Shown: positions 1-6,092 of the stretch, in pieces
Numbering within the stretch: the stretch's first letter is position 1
How the letters are laid out: each line of letters opens with the position of its first letter
Source: Gammaproteobacteria bacterium
GTDB lineage: Bacteria; Pseudomonadota; Gammaproteobacteria; Chromatiales; Chromatiaceae
Assembly (NCBI GenBank): GCA_008080925.1
Contig: VMDJ01000107.1
Location: 1-6,532 of the forward strand
DNA length: 6,532 nt
Direction of reading: 5' to 3'
The notes under the pieces: model-generated
Seen by the model: only the letters and a program-made list of their open reading frames with translations
Told to the model about the DNA's origin: nothing
Database searches by the model: none
Position numbers and translations under genes: made by a program

Positions 1-63
1 GAATACACCGTGGGTGAAGCCAAGCGCTTCATGGCGGATCAAGGTATCGAGGGGAGATTATGA
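1..63 (+). CDS. hisF: HisF C-terminal fragment (imidazole glycerol phosphate synthase cyclase subunit)
   Basis: Only the last 20 codons are present, open from the window edge and ending in TGA at 61-63. The tail (EYTVGEAKRFMADQGIEGRL) fits the C-terminus of HisF, where a T/I-x-E-x-K helix is followed by a G-I-E-x-R-L-type end. HisF is the cytoplasmic cyclase that, with the glutaminase HisH, makes imidazole glycerol phosphate and AICAR in histidine synthesis. The stop overlaps the hisE start as ATGA, which implies translational coupling. The identity rests on a short tail plus the adjacent hisE. The tail does not look like HisI, the other common hisE neighbour. Confidence 0.65.
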   Translation, partial: EYTVGEAKRFMADQGIEGRL

Positions 64-377
64 GTGATGTGCTCAACCGATTAGCTGCAGTGCTCGAGGA
101 GCGTAAATCAGCTGAGGCTGACAGTTCGTATGTAGCGTCTTTGTATGCCAAAGGTCTTGATGCAATCTTAAAAAAGATTGGTGAAGAGGCGACCGAAACT
201 GTGATGGCGGCAAAAGATGGCGCTAAAGATAAAATCGTATACGAAACCGCTGACCTGTGGTTTCACAGTATGGTCTTGTTAGCGCAGCAGGGACTCTCAC
301 CACAGGATGTCCTAGAAGAACTGGATCGTCGTTTTGGATTATCTGGTCACGACGAGAAAGCCTCCCGAAAAGACTAA
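60..377 (+). CDS. hisE: Phosphoribosyl-ATP pyrophosphatase HisE
   Basis: This 105-residue protein is the usual length for stand-alone HisE, which hydrolyses phosphoribosyl-ATP to phosphoribosyl-AMP and pyrophosphate, the second step of histidine synthesis. Family signatures are visible: ERKSA at 14-18, SYVASLYAKG at 23-32, KKIGEEATET at 38-47 and ETADLWFH at 62-69. The metal-binding pattern of the MazG-like all-alpha NTP pyrophosphatases, ExxE then ExxD, is present as E43/E46 and E62/D65. The ATG overlaps the hisF stop, and a purine-rich GAGGGGAG just upstream serves as ribosome binding site. No HisI domain is fused and no hisI lies between hisF and hisE, unlike the fused HisIE of E. coli, so the cyclohydrolase must be encoded elsewhere. 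The C-terminus after residue 95 is charged and probably disordered. Confidence 0.95.
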   Translation: MSDVLNRLAAVLEERKSAEADSSYVASLYAKGLDAILKKIGEEATETVMAAKDGAKDKIVYETADLWFHSMVLLAQQGLSPQDVLEELDRRFGLSGHDEKASRKD

Positions 378-378
378 A

Positions 379-419
379 TGTCGGTATGATTCGACAACTA
401 ACGCTGCGGCACAGCAGCG
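379..419 (+). promoter_or_regulatory. Tandem small hairpins in the hisE-tatA leader
   Basis: Two perfect inverted repeats sit side by side in the 66-nt gap. The first is TGTCG (379-383) with CGACA (392-396) around an 8-nt loop. The second is CGCTGC (402-407) with GCAGCG (414-419) around a 6-nt loop. Neither is followed by a T-run, so they are not ordinary intrinsic terminators. They could protect or process the mRNA and set different levels of his and tat message. TATGAT at 385-390 resembles a -10 box, but I see no good -35 at the right distance. The functional reading is inference. Confidence 0.35.
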
Positions 420-443
420 AACCAAAGAAGTGAGGAAAATAAA

Positions 444-680
444 ATGGGTTTTGGTGGAATCAGTATTTGGCAGCTGCTAATTATCTTGGCCATCGTTTTG
501 GTCCTATTTGGTACTAAGCGTCTGCGTAACATTGGTAGCGATCTTGGTGGTGCATTCAAGGGCTTCAAGAGCGCGATGAAAGACGAAAAGAAAGATGAAT
601 CTGAGAAGCTTGAAAAAGCGGATGAGAAAGTCATCGATGGCGAAGCTGTTCGCGAAGAAAACAAAGACAATAATAAGTAA
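444..680 (+). CDS. tatA: Sec-independent protein translocase subunit TatA
   Basis: TatA oligomerises in the inner membrane to form the passage for folded twin-arginine substrates. The 78-residue length is typical. Residues 6-22 form one hydrophobic helix with a polar residue near its start (Q10), followed by the hallmark F22-G23 hinge and an amphipathic helix (about 25-42) containing L27, G31, D33-L34-G35, F38 and F41. The tail after residue 45 is lysine- and glutamate-rich, as usual for TatA. The start is supported by GAGGA at 432-436, seven bases upstream. It is called TatA because it precedes tatB and carries FGTKRL, whereas the next gene has the GPERLP version. It is first in a tatABC set directly downstream of hisE. 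Confidence 0.95.
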   Translation: MGFGGISIWQLLIILAIVLVLFGTKRLRNIGSDLGGAFKGFKSAMKDEKKDESEKLEKADEKVIDGEAVREENKDNNK

Positions 681-698
681 TTTTTCTGAGTCTTTGAC

Positions 699-1064
699 AT
701 GACTGAGGTTGGTTTTTTCGAAATCATCCTAATCGGCATTATTGCGCTGATTGTGATTGGACCCGAGCGTTTACCCGGTTTAGCCCGTACTGCAGGTATG
801 TGGGTGGGGCGTGCGCGTCGCATGGTCAGCAATGTTAAAAAAGATATCGAAAAAGAAATTGAAGCTGATGAGTTAAAGAAAACGCTCGCAGCGCAGAAGC
901 AAGCGTTTGAAGATGCTTCATCGACCAGTTCTTTCCAAGAAATCATCGACGATACGAAGAAAGATTTTGCGGATGTCAAAAAAGACATGACGATAGAAGA
1001 GGCGGACGAGACAAAGCCGGCGACACCGGAAGACAAAGCCTCTGCTGGCGGCAATTCGCCGTAA
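699..1064 (+). CDS. tatB: Sec-independent protein translocase subunit TatB
   Basis: TatB pairs with TatC to form the membrane receptor for twin-arginine signal peptides. The N-terminal helix (about 6-21) contains the conserved acidic residue E8 and ends in the TatB-type G21-P22 hinge followed by ERLPGLART. An amphipathic helix and a long, highly charged coiled-coil-prone region (about 40-100) follow. The tail is rich in E, D, K, P and A and is probably disordered. At 121 residues it is a little short of E. coli TatB (171) but within family range. The gap to tatA is 18 nt, and only a weak GAG element (688-690) precedes the ATG. It ends 3 nt before tatC. Confidence 0.93.
   Translation: MTEVGFFEIILIGIIALIVIGPERLPGLARTAGMWVGRARRMVSNVKKDIEKEIEADELKKTLAAQKQAFEDASSTSSFQEIIDDTKKDFADVKKDMTIEEADETKPATPEDKASAGGNSP
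1049..1061 (+). promoter_or_regulatory. Hairpin at the tatB/tatC junction; tatC lacks a clear ribosome binding site
   Basis: CGGC (1049-1052) and GCCG (1058-1061) form a short GC-rich stem over a 5-nt loop, ending at the tatB stop codon and 6 nt before the tatC ATG. No purine-rich Shine-Dalgarno sequence precedes the tatC start. Together these suggest that tatC is translated by ribosomes finishing tatB, which would help hold TatB and TatC near equal amounts. The hairpin is small and may be incidental. Confidence 0.3.
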
Positions 1065-1067
1065 TCC

Positions 1068-2234
1068 ATGAGCAATCTAGAAGAACAACCACTGATTTCG
1101 CATCTGCTTGAGTTGCGTACTCGCGTTACCCGTATGGTGATCGCGATTTTAGTGCTATTGGTTGCGTTCTTCCCCTTTGGAAATGATATCTACATTTTTG
1201 TTGCAGCCCCTTTGATGGATGTTATGCCTGAAGGCACATCGATGATTGCAACGCAGGTGGCATCGCCATTCTTGACCCCTTTTAAATTAGCGCTGGTTAC
1301 GGCGGTCTTTGTTGCAATGCCTTATCTGTTGCATCAGCTATGGTCATTCATTGCGCCAGGTTTGTATCAGCATGAAAAACGTTTGGCAGTTCCCTTGTTG
1401 GCTTCAAGCGTTATTTTGTTTTATGCCGGCGCAGCCTTTGCGTATTTTGTGGTGTTCCCTCTTGTCTTTGCGTTCCTCACGAGCGTGGCACCAGAAGGCG
1501 TTGCGGTTGCAACGGACATCACGGCGTATTTAGATTTTGTCTTAACGCTCTTCTTTGCTTTTGGTATCTCATTTGAAGTGCCGATTGCCACGATCTTGCT
1601 TGTATTGGCGGGTATGACAACACCCGATAAGTTGGCGCAGAAGCGCCCATTTGTTGTAGTGGGAGCCTTTGTTATCGGCATGCTTCTCACGCCGCCAGAT
1701 GTCATCTCACAAACTTTGTTAGCGGTACCAATTTGGTTGCTGTTTGAGGTGGGTATCTTTTTCTCACGTCTTTTGAAGAGAAAGCCAAAGAGCTCAGAGG
1801 AAGAAAAAAGTATCGGTGGTGCATTAACGACGACCGGTGCCGCAGCTGCGTCAGGAACGAGTGAAGCTAAGCAGCAAGTCTACGAAGGCGAATATGAGGA
1901 TGATGACGATGAGTACCGTCCTCTCACTGATGAAGAGATGGAAGCTGAACTCGATGCCATGGAAGAAGATGAGGATGACGAACCCGAAGAGAATGGCAAA
2001 AAGGACGAGGCTGACTCAGCTGAGCTTGAAACTGTAGATGGCGAAGAAAAGCCCTACGAAGTACCAACTGATTTCGTTCCGGATGCTGTCGACAATAAAC
2101 TCGAGTGGATCATGACCCTGCGTGAAGAGGGTCGTTTACGTGAAGCCCGTAAATTACTCTATGAAGTGCTCGCAGAGGGTAATGAAACTCAGAAGAAGGT
2201 TGCGCGTAACATTCTCGACCAGTTCGACACCTGA
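1068..2234 (+). CDS. tatC: Sec-independent protein translocase subunit TatC with long acidic C-terminal extension
   Basis: TatC is the polytopic membrane protein that recognises the twin-arginine motif. Residues 1-235 match the whole E. coli TatC fold, with six expected membrane segments (roughly 22-42, 74-96, 108-132, 155-180, 192-208, 213-232). Key residues keep their E. coli numbering: E15 and R17 in LLELR, P48, F94, E103, E170 and D211 in LLTPPD. E. coli TatC ends near residue 258, but this protein runs to 388. The extension has a basic RLLKRKPK stretch after the last helix, a low-complexity A/G/T/S linker (about 250-266), a strongly acidic region (about 273-328) and an ordered-looking end (about 341-386) with the helix pair EWIMTLREEGRLREARKL and LYEVLAEGNETQKKVARNIL. 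That end resembles the short TPR-like C-terminal motif of FimV. The reading frame is continuous, with no sign of a frameshift joining two genes. Confidence 0.95.
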   Translation: MSNLEEQPLISHLLELRTRVTRMVIAILVLLVAFFPFGNDIYIFVAAPLMDVMPEGTSMIATQVASPFLTPFKLALVTAVFVAMPYLLHQLWSFIAPGLYQHEKRLAVPLLASSVILFYAGAAFAYFVVFPLVFAFLTSVAPEGVAVATDITAYLDFVLTLFFAFGISFEVPIATILLVLAGMTTPDKLAQKRPFVVVGAFVIGMLLTPPDVISQTLLAVPIWLLFEVGIFFSRLLKRKPKSSEEEKSIGGALTTTGAAAASGTSEAKQQVYEGEYEDDDDEYRPLTDEEMEAELDAMEEDEDDEPEENGKKDEADSAELETVDGEEKPYEVPTDFVPDAVDNKLEWIMTLREEGRLREARKLLYEVLAEGNETQKKVARNILDQFDT

Positions 2235-2295
2235 TTCGGCCTAGTTTTTCATACCCAATTAATCTAATGAAATTTTCCCACTAACTCGGTCTAAG

Positions 2296-2317
2296 CTCTT
2301 GTTATTCCTCACAAGAG
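2296..2317 (+). promoter_or_regulatory. Hairpin covering the ribosome binding site of the DUF255 gene
   Basis: CTCTTGT (2296-2302) and ACAAGAG (2311-2317) are a perfect 7-bp inverted repeat with an 8-nt loop (2303-2310). The 3' arm contains AAGAG, the best ribosome binding site for the ATG at 2327, at suitable spacing. If the transcript starts upstream of 2296, for example from a TCTAAT -10-like box at 2263-2268, the fold would mask the site and lower translation. If it starts from the weaker TCTAAG at 2290-2295, the 5' arm would be lost. No clear intrinsic terminator follows tatC, so read-through from the operon could also supply this leader. Confidence 0.4.
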
Positions 2318-2326
2318 TGAAAACTG

Positions 2327-4147
2327 ATGTTGGCAAGATTATTCCTTTTTCTGTTCTTATCTCCAGCGGCGTTTGGCTTAACTAATCAGCTGGAAAACCA
2401 CCCATCACCGTATCTAGCGTTGCATGGCAGTGATCCAGTGGCCTGGCAGGACTGGGATGCGAAGGTGCTGGAAAAGGCTCAAGCTGACGATAAACTGATT
2501 CTTATCTCGAGTGGCTATTTTGCTTGCCACTGGTGTCATGTGATGCAAAAGGAGAGCTTTAAGGATAAAGAAATCGCTGCCTTAATGAACAAGCATTACA
2601 TACCGGTAAAGCTTGATCGTGAATTGCACAGTGCGTTAGATGATTACTTGATGGATTATACCGAGCGTACCAATGGCCAAGCGGGATGGCCACTGACAGT
2701 ATTCCTGACACCTGAAGGGTATCCGCTCATCGGCGCGACTTATATGCAGCCGGATCAATTTCAGCAAGTACTACAGAAGCTCCAACTTACCTGGGATAGC
2801 GAGCGTGATAAAACCCGTGAGTTGGCGAGGCGTGCGACCCTGGCGCTAAGTGCTAATGCACAAAATACTGCTGAGCCTGTTATGAACTTCCCGCAGATCG
2901 CTCAGCGTTATCTGCAGCAGATCATGATGGTGGCTGATCCCCTAGCAGGTGGCATAGGTCATGAAAGTAAGTTTCCTTTAGAAGCGCAATTGCTCGCTGT
3001 GCTGACTCTGCGTGCGAGTTTACCGATTGAAGTGCCTGGTCTTGATCAATGGGTTGAACTCACCTTAGATAACATGGCGAAGTTCGGTATGCGTGATCAT
3101 CTTAAAGAAGGTTTCTTTCGTTACACCGTTGATCCTTCATGGGAAGTGCCGCACTTTGAAAAGATGCTTTATAACCAAGCGCAGCTAGCACGGGTCTATC
3201 TCATGGCAGGTCAGATCTACGGTCGAGAAGACTACCTGGGCATGGCGCGTTTGGCCTTAGATTTTGCGACCTCGGATATGCGTGAGCAGAAAGGGCAATA
3301 CATCTCGAGCCTCTCTGCGATTGATGAGAATGATATCGAGGGTGGAAGCTATCTCTGGACAGATGAAGAGTTGCTCGCGCAGCTAGGTAGGGAGGATGCG
3401 GAACTAGCGAAAGCCTATTGGTCGATGCAGGGTTTTGCAGCCTTACCAGCTGGCTTCTTACCAATGCAAGGTGAAAGTGTTGCCGCATTAGCAGAGAAAA
3501 GCGGAGTGACTGAGGTACAAATGTTCGAACGCCTCGCTCAGATAAAAAACACCTTGCTGCAACGCCGCGCAATACGCATGCCACCACGTGATGAAAAAGT
3601 CCTCGCAGCTTGGAATGGCTTGATGCTGGGTAGTTTGGCCTTAGCGGCACAGCAATTTCCAGAATCAGACTATGCAGCACAGGCGAGTGAATTGGCTTAT
3701 GGCTTACGTGATCGCTTGTGGCAAAACGGGCGCCTCTGGCGTTCGGAGGAAGCAGGGCAGGCGGTGGGTCAAACCGGATTGGATGACTATGCGTATTTGA
3801 TCCAAGGTTTGGATTACCTTTCGTATATATCCTCAGATCCGGTATTGATTGAATGGCGTGATCAACTCATACAGCAGGCGTGGCAGCGTTTTTACGGTGC
3901 GTCGGGTTGGCGTAAAACGGATCAGCAATTGCTTCCGGGGCTCGGTGCGACACCGGCACATGCAGATGCCTCGTTGATCTCAGCGTCAGCGACCTTGATT
4001 CGCGTGAGCCTACGTTCAGCAGACCCACAGATACGCGAGATGGCGATTGAGGCAGCGCAACGCGCTCGCCCAATGACTCAGGCGGAGCCTTACACTTACG
4101 TCAGTCACTTACTGGCGCTCGGGGAAATCCCACCCTCTGTGCAGTGA
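2327..4147 (+). CDS. Exported DUF255/YyaL-type thioredoxin-fold protein (SPATA20-like)
   Basis: This 606-residue protein belongs to the YyaL/SPATA20 family: an N-terminal thioredoxin fold joined to an (alpha/alpha)6-barrel-like region. Visible signatures in order are NQLENHPSPYLALH (20-33), the redox-type motif C67-H-W-C70 followed by HVMQKESF, the cis-proline loop GWPLTVFLTP (120-129), GGIGHESKFP, GFFRYTVDPSWEVPHFEKMLYN, SAIDENDIEGGSYLW, RDEKVLAAWNGLMLGSLA and LDDYAYLIQGLDYL. Residues 1-17 look like a Sec signal peptide (one arginine, a leucine/phenylalanine core, small residues before a likely cut near AFG). It has no twin arginine, so it is not itself a likely Tat substrate. Members are commonly about 650-700 residues and lack such a signal, so this is a compact, probably periplasmic form. 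The biochemical activity of the family is poorly defined. A disulfide-related role is suggested by CHWC but is inference. Confidence 0.85.
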   Translation: MLARLFLFLFLSPAAFGLTNQLENHPSPYLALHGSDPVAWQDWDAKVLEKAQADDKLILISSGYFACHWCHVMQKESFKDKEIAALMNKHYIPVKLDRELHSALDDYLMDYTERTNGQAGWPLTVFLTPEGYPLIGATYMQPDQFQQVLQKLQLTWDSERDKTRELARRATLALSANAQNTAEPVMNFPQIAQRYLQQIMMVADPLAGGIGHESKFPLEAQLLAVLTLRASLPIEVPGLDQWVELTLDNMAKFGMRDHLKEGFFRYTVDPSWEVPHFEKMLYNQAQLARVYLMAGQIYGREDYLGMARLALDFATSDMREQKGQYISSLSAIDENDIEGGSYLWTDEELLAQLGREDAELAKAYWSMQGFAALPAGFLPMQGESVAALAEKSGVTEVQMFERLAQIKNTLLQRRAIRMPPRDEKVLAAWNGLMLGSLALAAQQFPESDYAAQASELAYGLRDRLWQNGRLWRSEEAGQAVGQTGLDDYAYLIQGLDYLSYISSDPVLIEWRDQLIQQAWQRFYGASGWRKTDQQLLPGLGATPAHADASLISASATLIRVSLRSADPQIREMAIEAAQRARPMTQAEPYTYVSHLLALGEIPPSVQ

Positions 4148-4150
4148 TTC

Positions 4151-4171
4151 AGGCGATTTTTCGCCTATACT
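4151..4171 (+). promoter_or_regulatory. Hairpin overlapping a probable moaA -10 box
   Basis: AGGCGA (4151-4156) and TCGCCT (4161-4166) form a perfect 6-bp stem with a TTTT loop just after the DUF255 stop codon. TATACT at 4166-4171 is a good -10 match and would start transcription about 20 nt before the moaA ATG. I find no convincing -35. The hairpin lacks a following T-run, so it is a poor terminator. It may instead mark the 3' end of the upstream message or act as a protein site at the promoter. Confidence 0.35.
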
Positions 4172-4196
4172 GACGGCTCGTAATTTGAGAGCACCT

Positions 4197-5183
4197 ATGA
4201 TCGATCCGTTTGGTCGTGCAGTTACCTATCTGCGCGTTTCCGTCACCGACCGCTGTAACTATCGTTGCAATTACTGCATGGCAGAAGATATGACCTTCTT
4301 GCCGCGCAAGGACTTGCTGACCCTCGAAGAGCTTCAGCGTATCTGCTCGGTGTTTATTGGATTGGGTGTGCAGAAGCTGCGGATCACTGGCGGCGAGCCT
4401 TTGGTGCGTCGAGATATTCTCTCCTTATTTGAGCATTTGGGTGCGCAGTTAGGTTCGGGTCTTGACGAACTTACCTTGACTACGAATGGCGCATTGCTCG
4501 ATAAATTCTCAAAGCCCTTAAAGGACCTTGGCGTTAAACGTGTGAATGTCTCTCTCGATACCTTGGATAAAACGAAGTTCGAAGAGCTGACGCGTCTGGG
4601 TAAATACGATGATGTGATGCGCGGGATAGATGCAGCTGTTGATGCTGGTCTAAAGGTCAAGATCAATGCGGTTGCACTAAAAGGCATTAACGATTCTGAG
4701 ATGGATCAGTTGCTTGCATGGTGTGGTGAGCGTGGTTTTGACTTAAGTGTGATTGAATCTATGCCAATGGGTGATATCGGTCAGCTTCGTGATGATCATT
4801 TTTGGTCTTTGGAAGAAGCAAAAGCAGATATCGAGAAGCGTTGGACGCTAACGCCAAGTAATTATCAAACCGGTGGTCCATCTCGATATCACAATATTGC
4901 GCAAACCGGTCAACGTATTGGGTTCATTGCGCCCTACAGTCATAACTTTTGTGAGTCATGTAACCGTGTTCGATTGACTTGTACTGGTGTGCTTTATCTT
5001 TGCTTGGGTCAAGATGATTCGGTTGATCTACGTGCGCCGCTACGAGAAGGCGCAAGCGACCAAGAGTTACGTGACATTATTCTCAAGGCAATGGAGCGCA
5101 AGCCTAAGGGGCATGACTTTGATCACACCCGCTTGGCTGATGGCGCACAGGTAGTGCGCTTTATGAATACCACTGGCGGTTAG
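4197..5183 (+). CDS. moaA: GTP 3',8-cyclase MoaA (molybdenum cofactor synthesis)
   Basis: MoaA is a cytoplasmic radical-SAM enzyme that rearranges GTP to 3',8-cyclo-GTP, which MoaC converts to cyclic pyranopterin monophosphate. Counting from this start, the N-terminal SAM cluster motif is C20-x3-C24-x2-C27, TGGEP lies at 64-68, and the second iron-sulfur cluster that binds GTP is C252-x2-C255-x13-C269 within FCESCNRVRLTCTGVLYLCL. The C-terminal Gly-Gly of MoaA is present (residues 327-328). The 328-residue length is normal. I chose ATG 4197 because GAGAG at 4187-4191 is well placed and MIDPFGR is a typical MoaA beginning. A TTG at 4185 would add four residues and destroy that spacing. No other moa or moe gene is in view, so the rest of the pathway must be elsewhere. 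Confidence 0.96.
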   Translation: MIDPFGRAVTYLRVSVTDRCNYRCNYCMAEDMTFLPRKDLLTLEELQRICSVFIGLGVQKLRITGGEPLVRRDILSLFEHLGAQLGSGLDELTLTTNGALLDKFSKPLKDLGVKRVNVSLDTLDKTKFEELTRLGKYDDVMRGIDAAVDAGLKVKINAVALKGINDSEMDQLLAWCGERGFDLSVIESMPMGDIGQLRDDHFWSLEEAKADIEKRWTLTPSNYQTGGPSRYHNIAQTGQRIGFIAPYSHNFCESCNRVRLTCTGVLYLCLGQDDSVDLRAPLREGASDQELRDIILKAMERKPKGHDFDHTRLADGAQVVRFMNTTGG

Positions 5184-5211
5184 TTTTATAAAAGCACTTA
5201 TTTGCACTGAA

Positions 5212-5244
5212 AAGCATGCTTAATAGGACGTTTCACGACGTCTT
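5212..5244 (+). promoter_or_regulatory. Palindrome and inverted repeat upstream of the unknown gene
   Basis: After moaA come AAGCATGCTT (5212-5221, a perfect 10-bp palindrome) and AGGACGT (5225-5231) with ACGTCTT (5238-5244), a 7-bp stem with one G-T pair and a 6-nt loop. No T-run follows, so termination is not clearly indicated. The second repeat spans the -35 region of the candidate promoter at 5231-5259, which would suit an operator. No regulator is identifiable. Confidence 0.25.
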
Positions 5245-5259
5245 CTAACATGGTCTAAT
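5231..5259 (+). promoter_or_regulatory. Candidate extended -10 promoter for the 252-residue unknown protein
   Basis: TGGTCTAAT at 5251-5259 is an extended -10 element (TG, one base, TCTAAT). A weak TTTCAC at 5231-5236 lies 17 bases upstream of the hexamer. Transcription would begin near 5266 and give a leader of about 28 nt before the ATG. Extended -10 promoters tolerate poor -35 boxes. The 110-nt gap after moaA also favours a separate promoter here. Confidence 0.4.
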
Positions 5260-5293
5260 TCTGGCCCTAAGAATTAATACGCTGAGGATTGGC

Positions 5294-6052
5294 ATGGCAG
5301 GAACGCAGCAGGGCGGCATTAATGCCCCTTTTGAGATGATGACCGTCTACGTATGGGAGCATTTGAAAAAGCAAGCCGGTAAATACGAATTAAATTGGAT
5401 TAACTACTACAACGATGGTGATCTCTTTGCGCACCTGACGTTTTTGTATGGTTCACAGCTTTATCACGTCGGCTATTTGAACGAACAGGGCGAGATGTTT
5501 CAGGATGAGGTGACCAATCCTGAGTCAGTTGAAGGTTTGGCTGAGCAAACGGGCGGTAAGGCCTGTTTTATCCGTCTACGTGTGCTCAAAGACCGAGTAG
5601 AGGTATTGGATAAAGGTTGGGGTCTAACCGATTGCTCAGATATGCGCATTCCAATGGATCCAGATGCCATCAGTAATGATCAGCCAGTCGAATTATCTGA
5701 TCTCGAACTTACTGATGTTGGTGGCAATATTCTTCAGTCGAAGCTAGAAGAGATGGGTTACAAGGTGACTTTTCGCATGCGCTGGGTCAATTGGATGGTG
5801 ATCTCACGTAACGAAAGTAATGAGAGAGTCGTGTTTGCCGTTGAGCGAAACCGTCGAGAGCCGCCAATGAGGCCAGCAGATTTTGATCAAGATACCTCGT
5901 GGAAGGATGAATTCACTGCCAATCATTTTGTCAGCATGGCTCTGGCAAGCGAGCATGATCCCTTTGATCCTGAGGCAAAAGAGGGCGTGCCGTTATATCG
6001 CGGTCAGGGCGTCCATTCAGTGATTGTCTGGCCTGATGCCATGAAATCCTAA
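5294..6052 (+). CDS. Conserved-looking protein of unknown function (252 residues)
   Basis: I do not recognise this family. The frame is clearly coding: it is long, has codon use like its neighbours, and starts with ATG after GAGGA (5283-5287) at good spacing. The protein has no signal peptide or membrane segment and is probably cytoplasmic and acidic. It is rich in aromatic residues, with repeated alternating hydrophobic stretches suggesting beta strands (for example YELNWINYY at 31-39, FAHLTFLYGSQLYHVGYL at 45-62 and YKVTFRMRWVNWMVIS at 156-171). The only cysteines are C91 and C114. It might be two alpha/beta domains joined near the acidic stretch at 120-142. The segment around 150-187 loosely recalls nuclease folds, but I see no catalytic D...ExK set and do not claim one. 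It is probably monocistronic, ending before the terminator at 6145-6170. Confidence 0.85.
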   Translation: MAGTQQGGINAPFEMMTVYVWEHLKKQAGKYELNWINYYNDGDLFAHLTFLYGSQLYHVGYLNEQGEMFQDEVTNPESVEGLAEQTGGKACFIRLRVLKDRVEVLDKGWGLTDCSDMRIPMDPDAISNDQPVELSDLELTDVGGNILQSKLEEMGYKVTFRMRWVNWMVISRNESNERVVFAVERNRREPPMRPADFDQDTSWKDEFTANHFVSMALASEHDPFDPEAKEGVPLYRGQGVHSVIVWPDAMKS

Positions 6053-6092
6053 AAGCCCTTGCTTTTATCCGGATATGGTCTACCTTAACTTA

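Noticed and set aside
398..1075. 225-codon minus-strand open frame opposite tatA and tatB
   Set aside because: It lies entirely across two well-identified plus-strand genes, is dominated by serine and phenylalanine as expected from the reverse of lysine/glutamate-rich coding, and has no family resemblance.
2327..2380. Tat signal peptide on the protein downstream of tatC
   Set aside because: The N-terminus has only one arginine before the hydrophobic core and no S/T-RR-x-F-L-K-like motif. It looks like an ordinary Sec signal.
3201..3680. 159-codon minus-strand open frame within the DUF255 gene
   Set aside because: It is antisense to a gene with clear family motifs, and its own translation shows no domain or plausible composition.
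4185..4196. TTG start that would lengthen MoaA by four residues
   Set aside because: The ATG at 4197 has a well-placed GAGAG, and that GAGAG would lie inside the extended coding sequence. The N-terminus MIDPFGR fits the family.
5740..5860. Possible restriction-endonuclease-like core in the unknown protein
   Set aside because: The strand pattern is vaguely similar, but the expected aspartate and ExK catalytic set is not visible.
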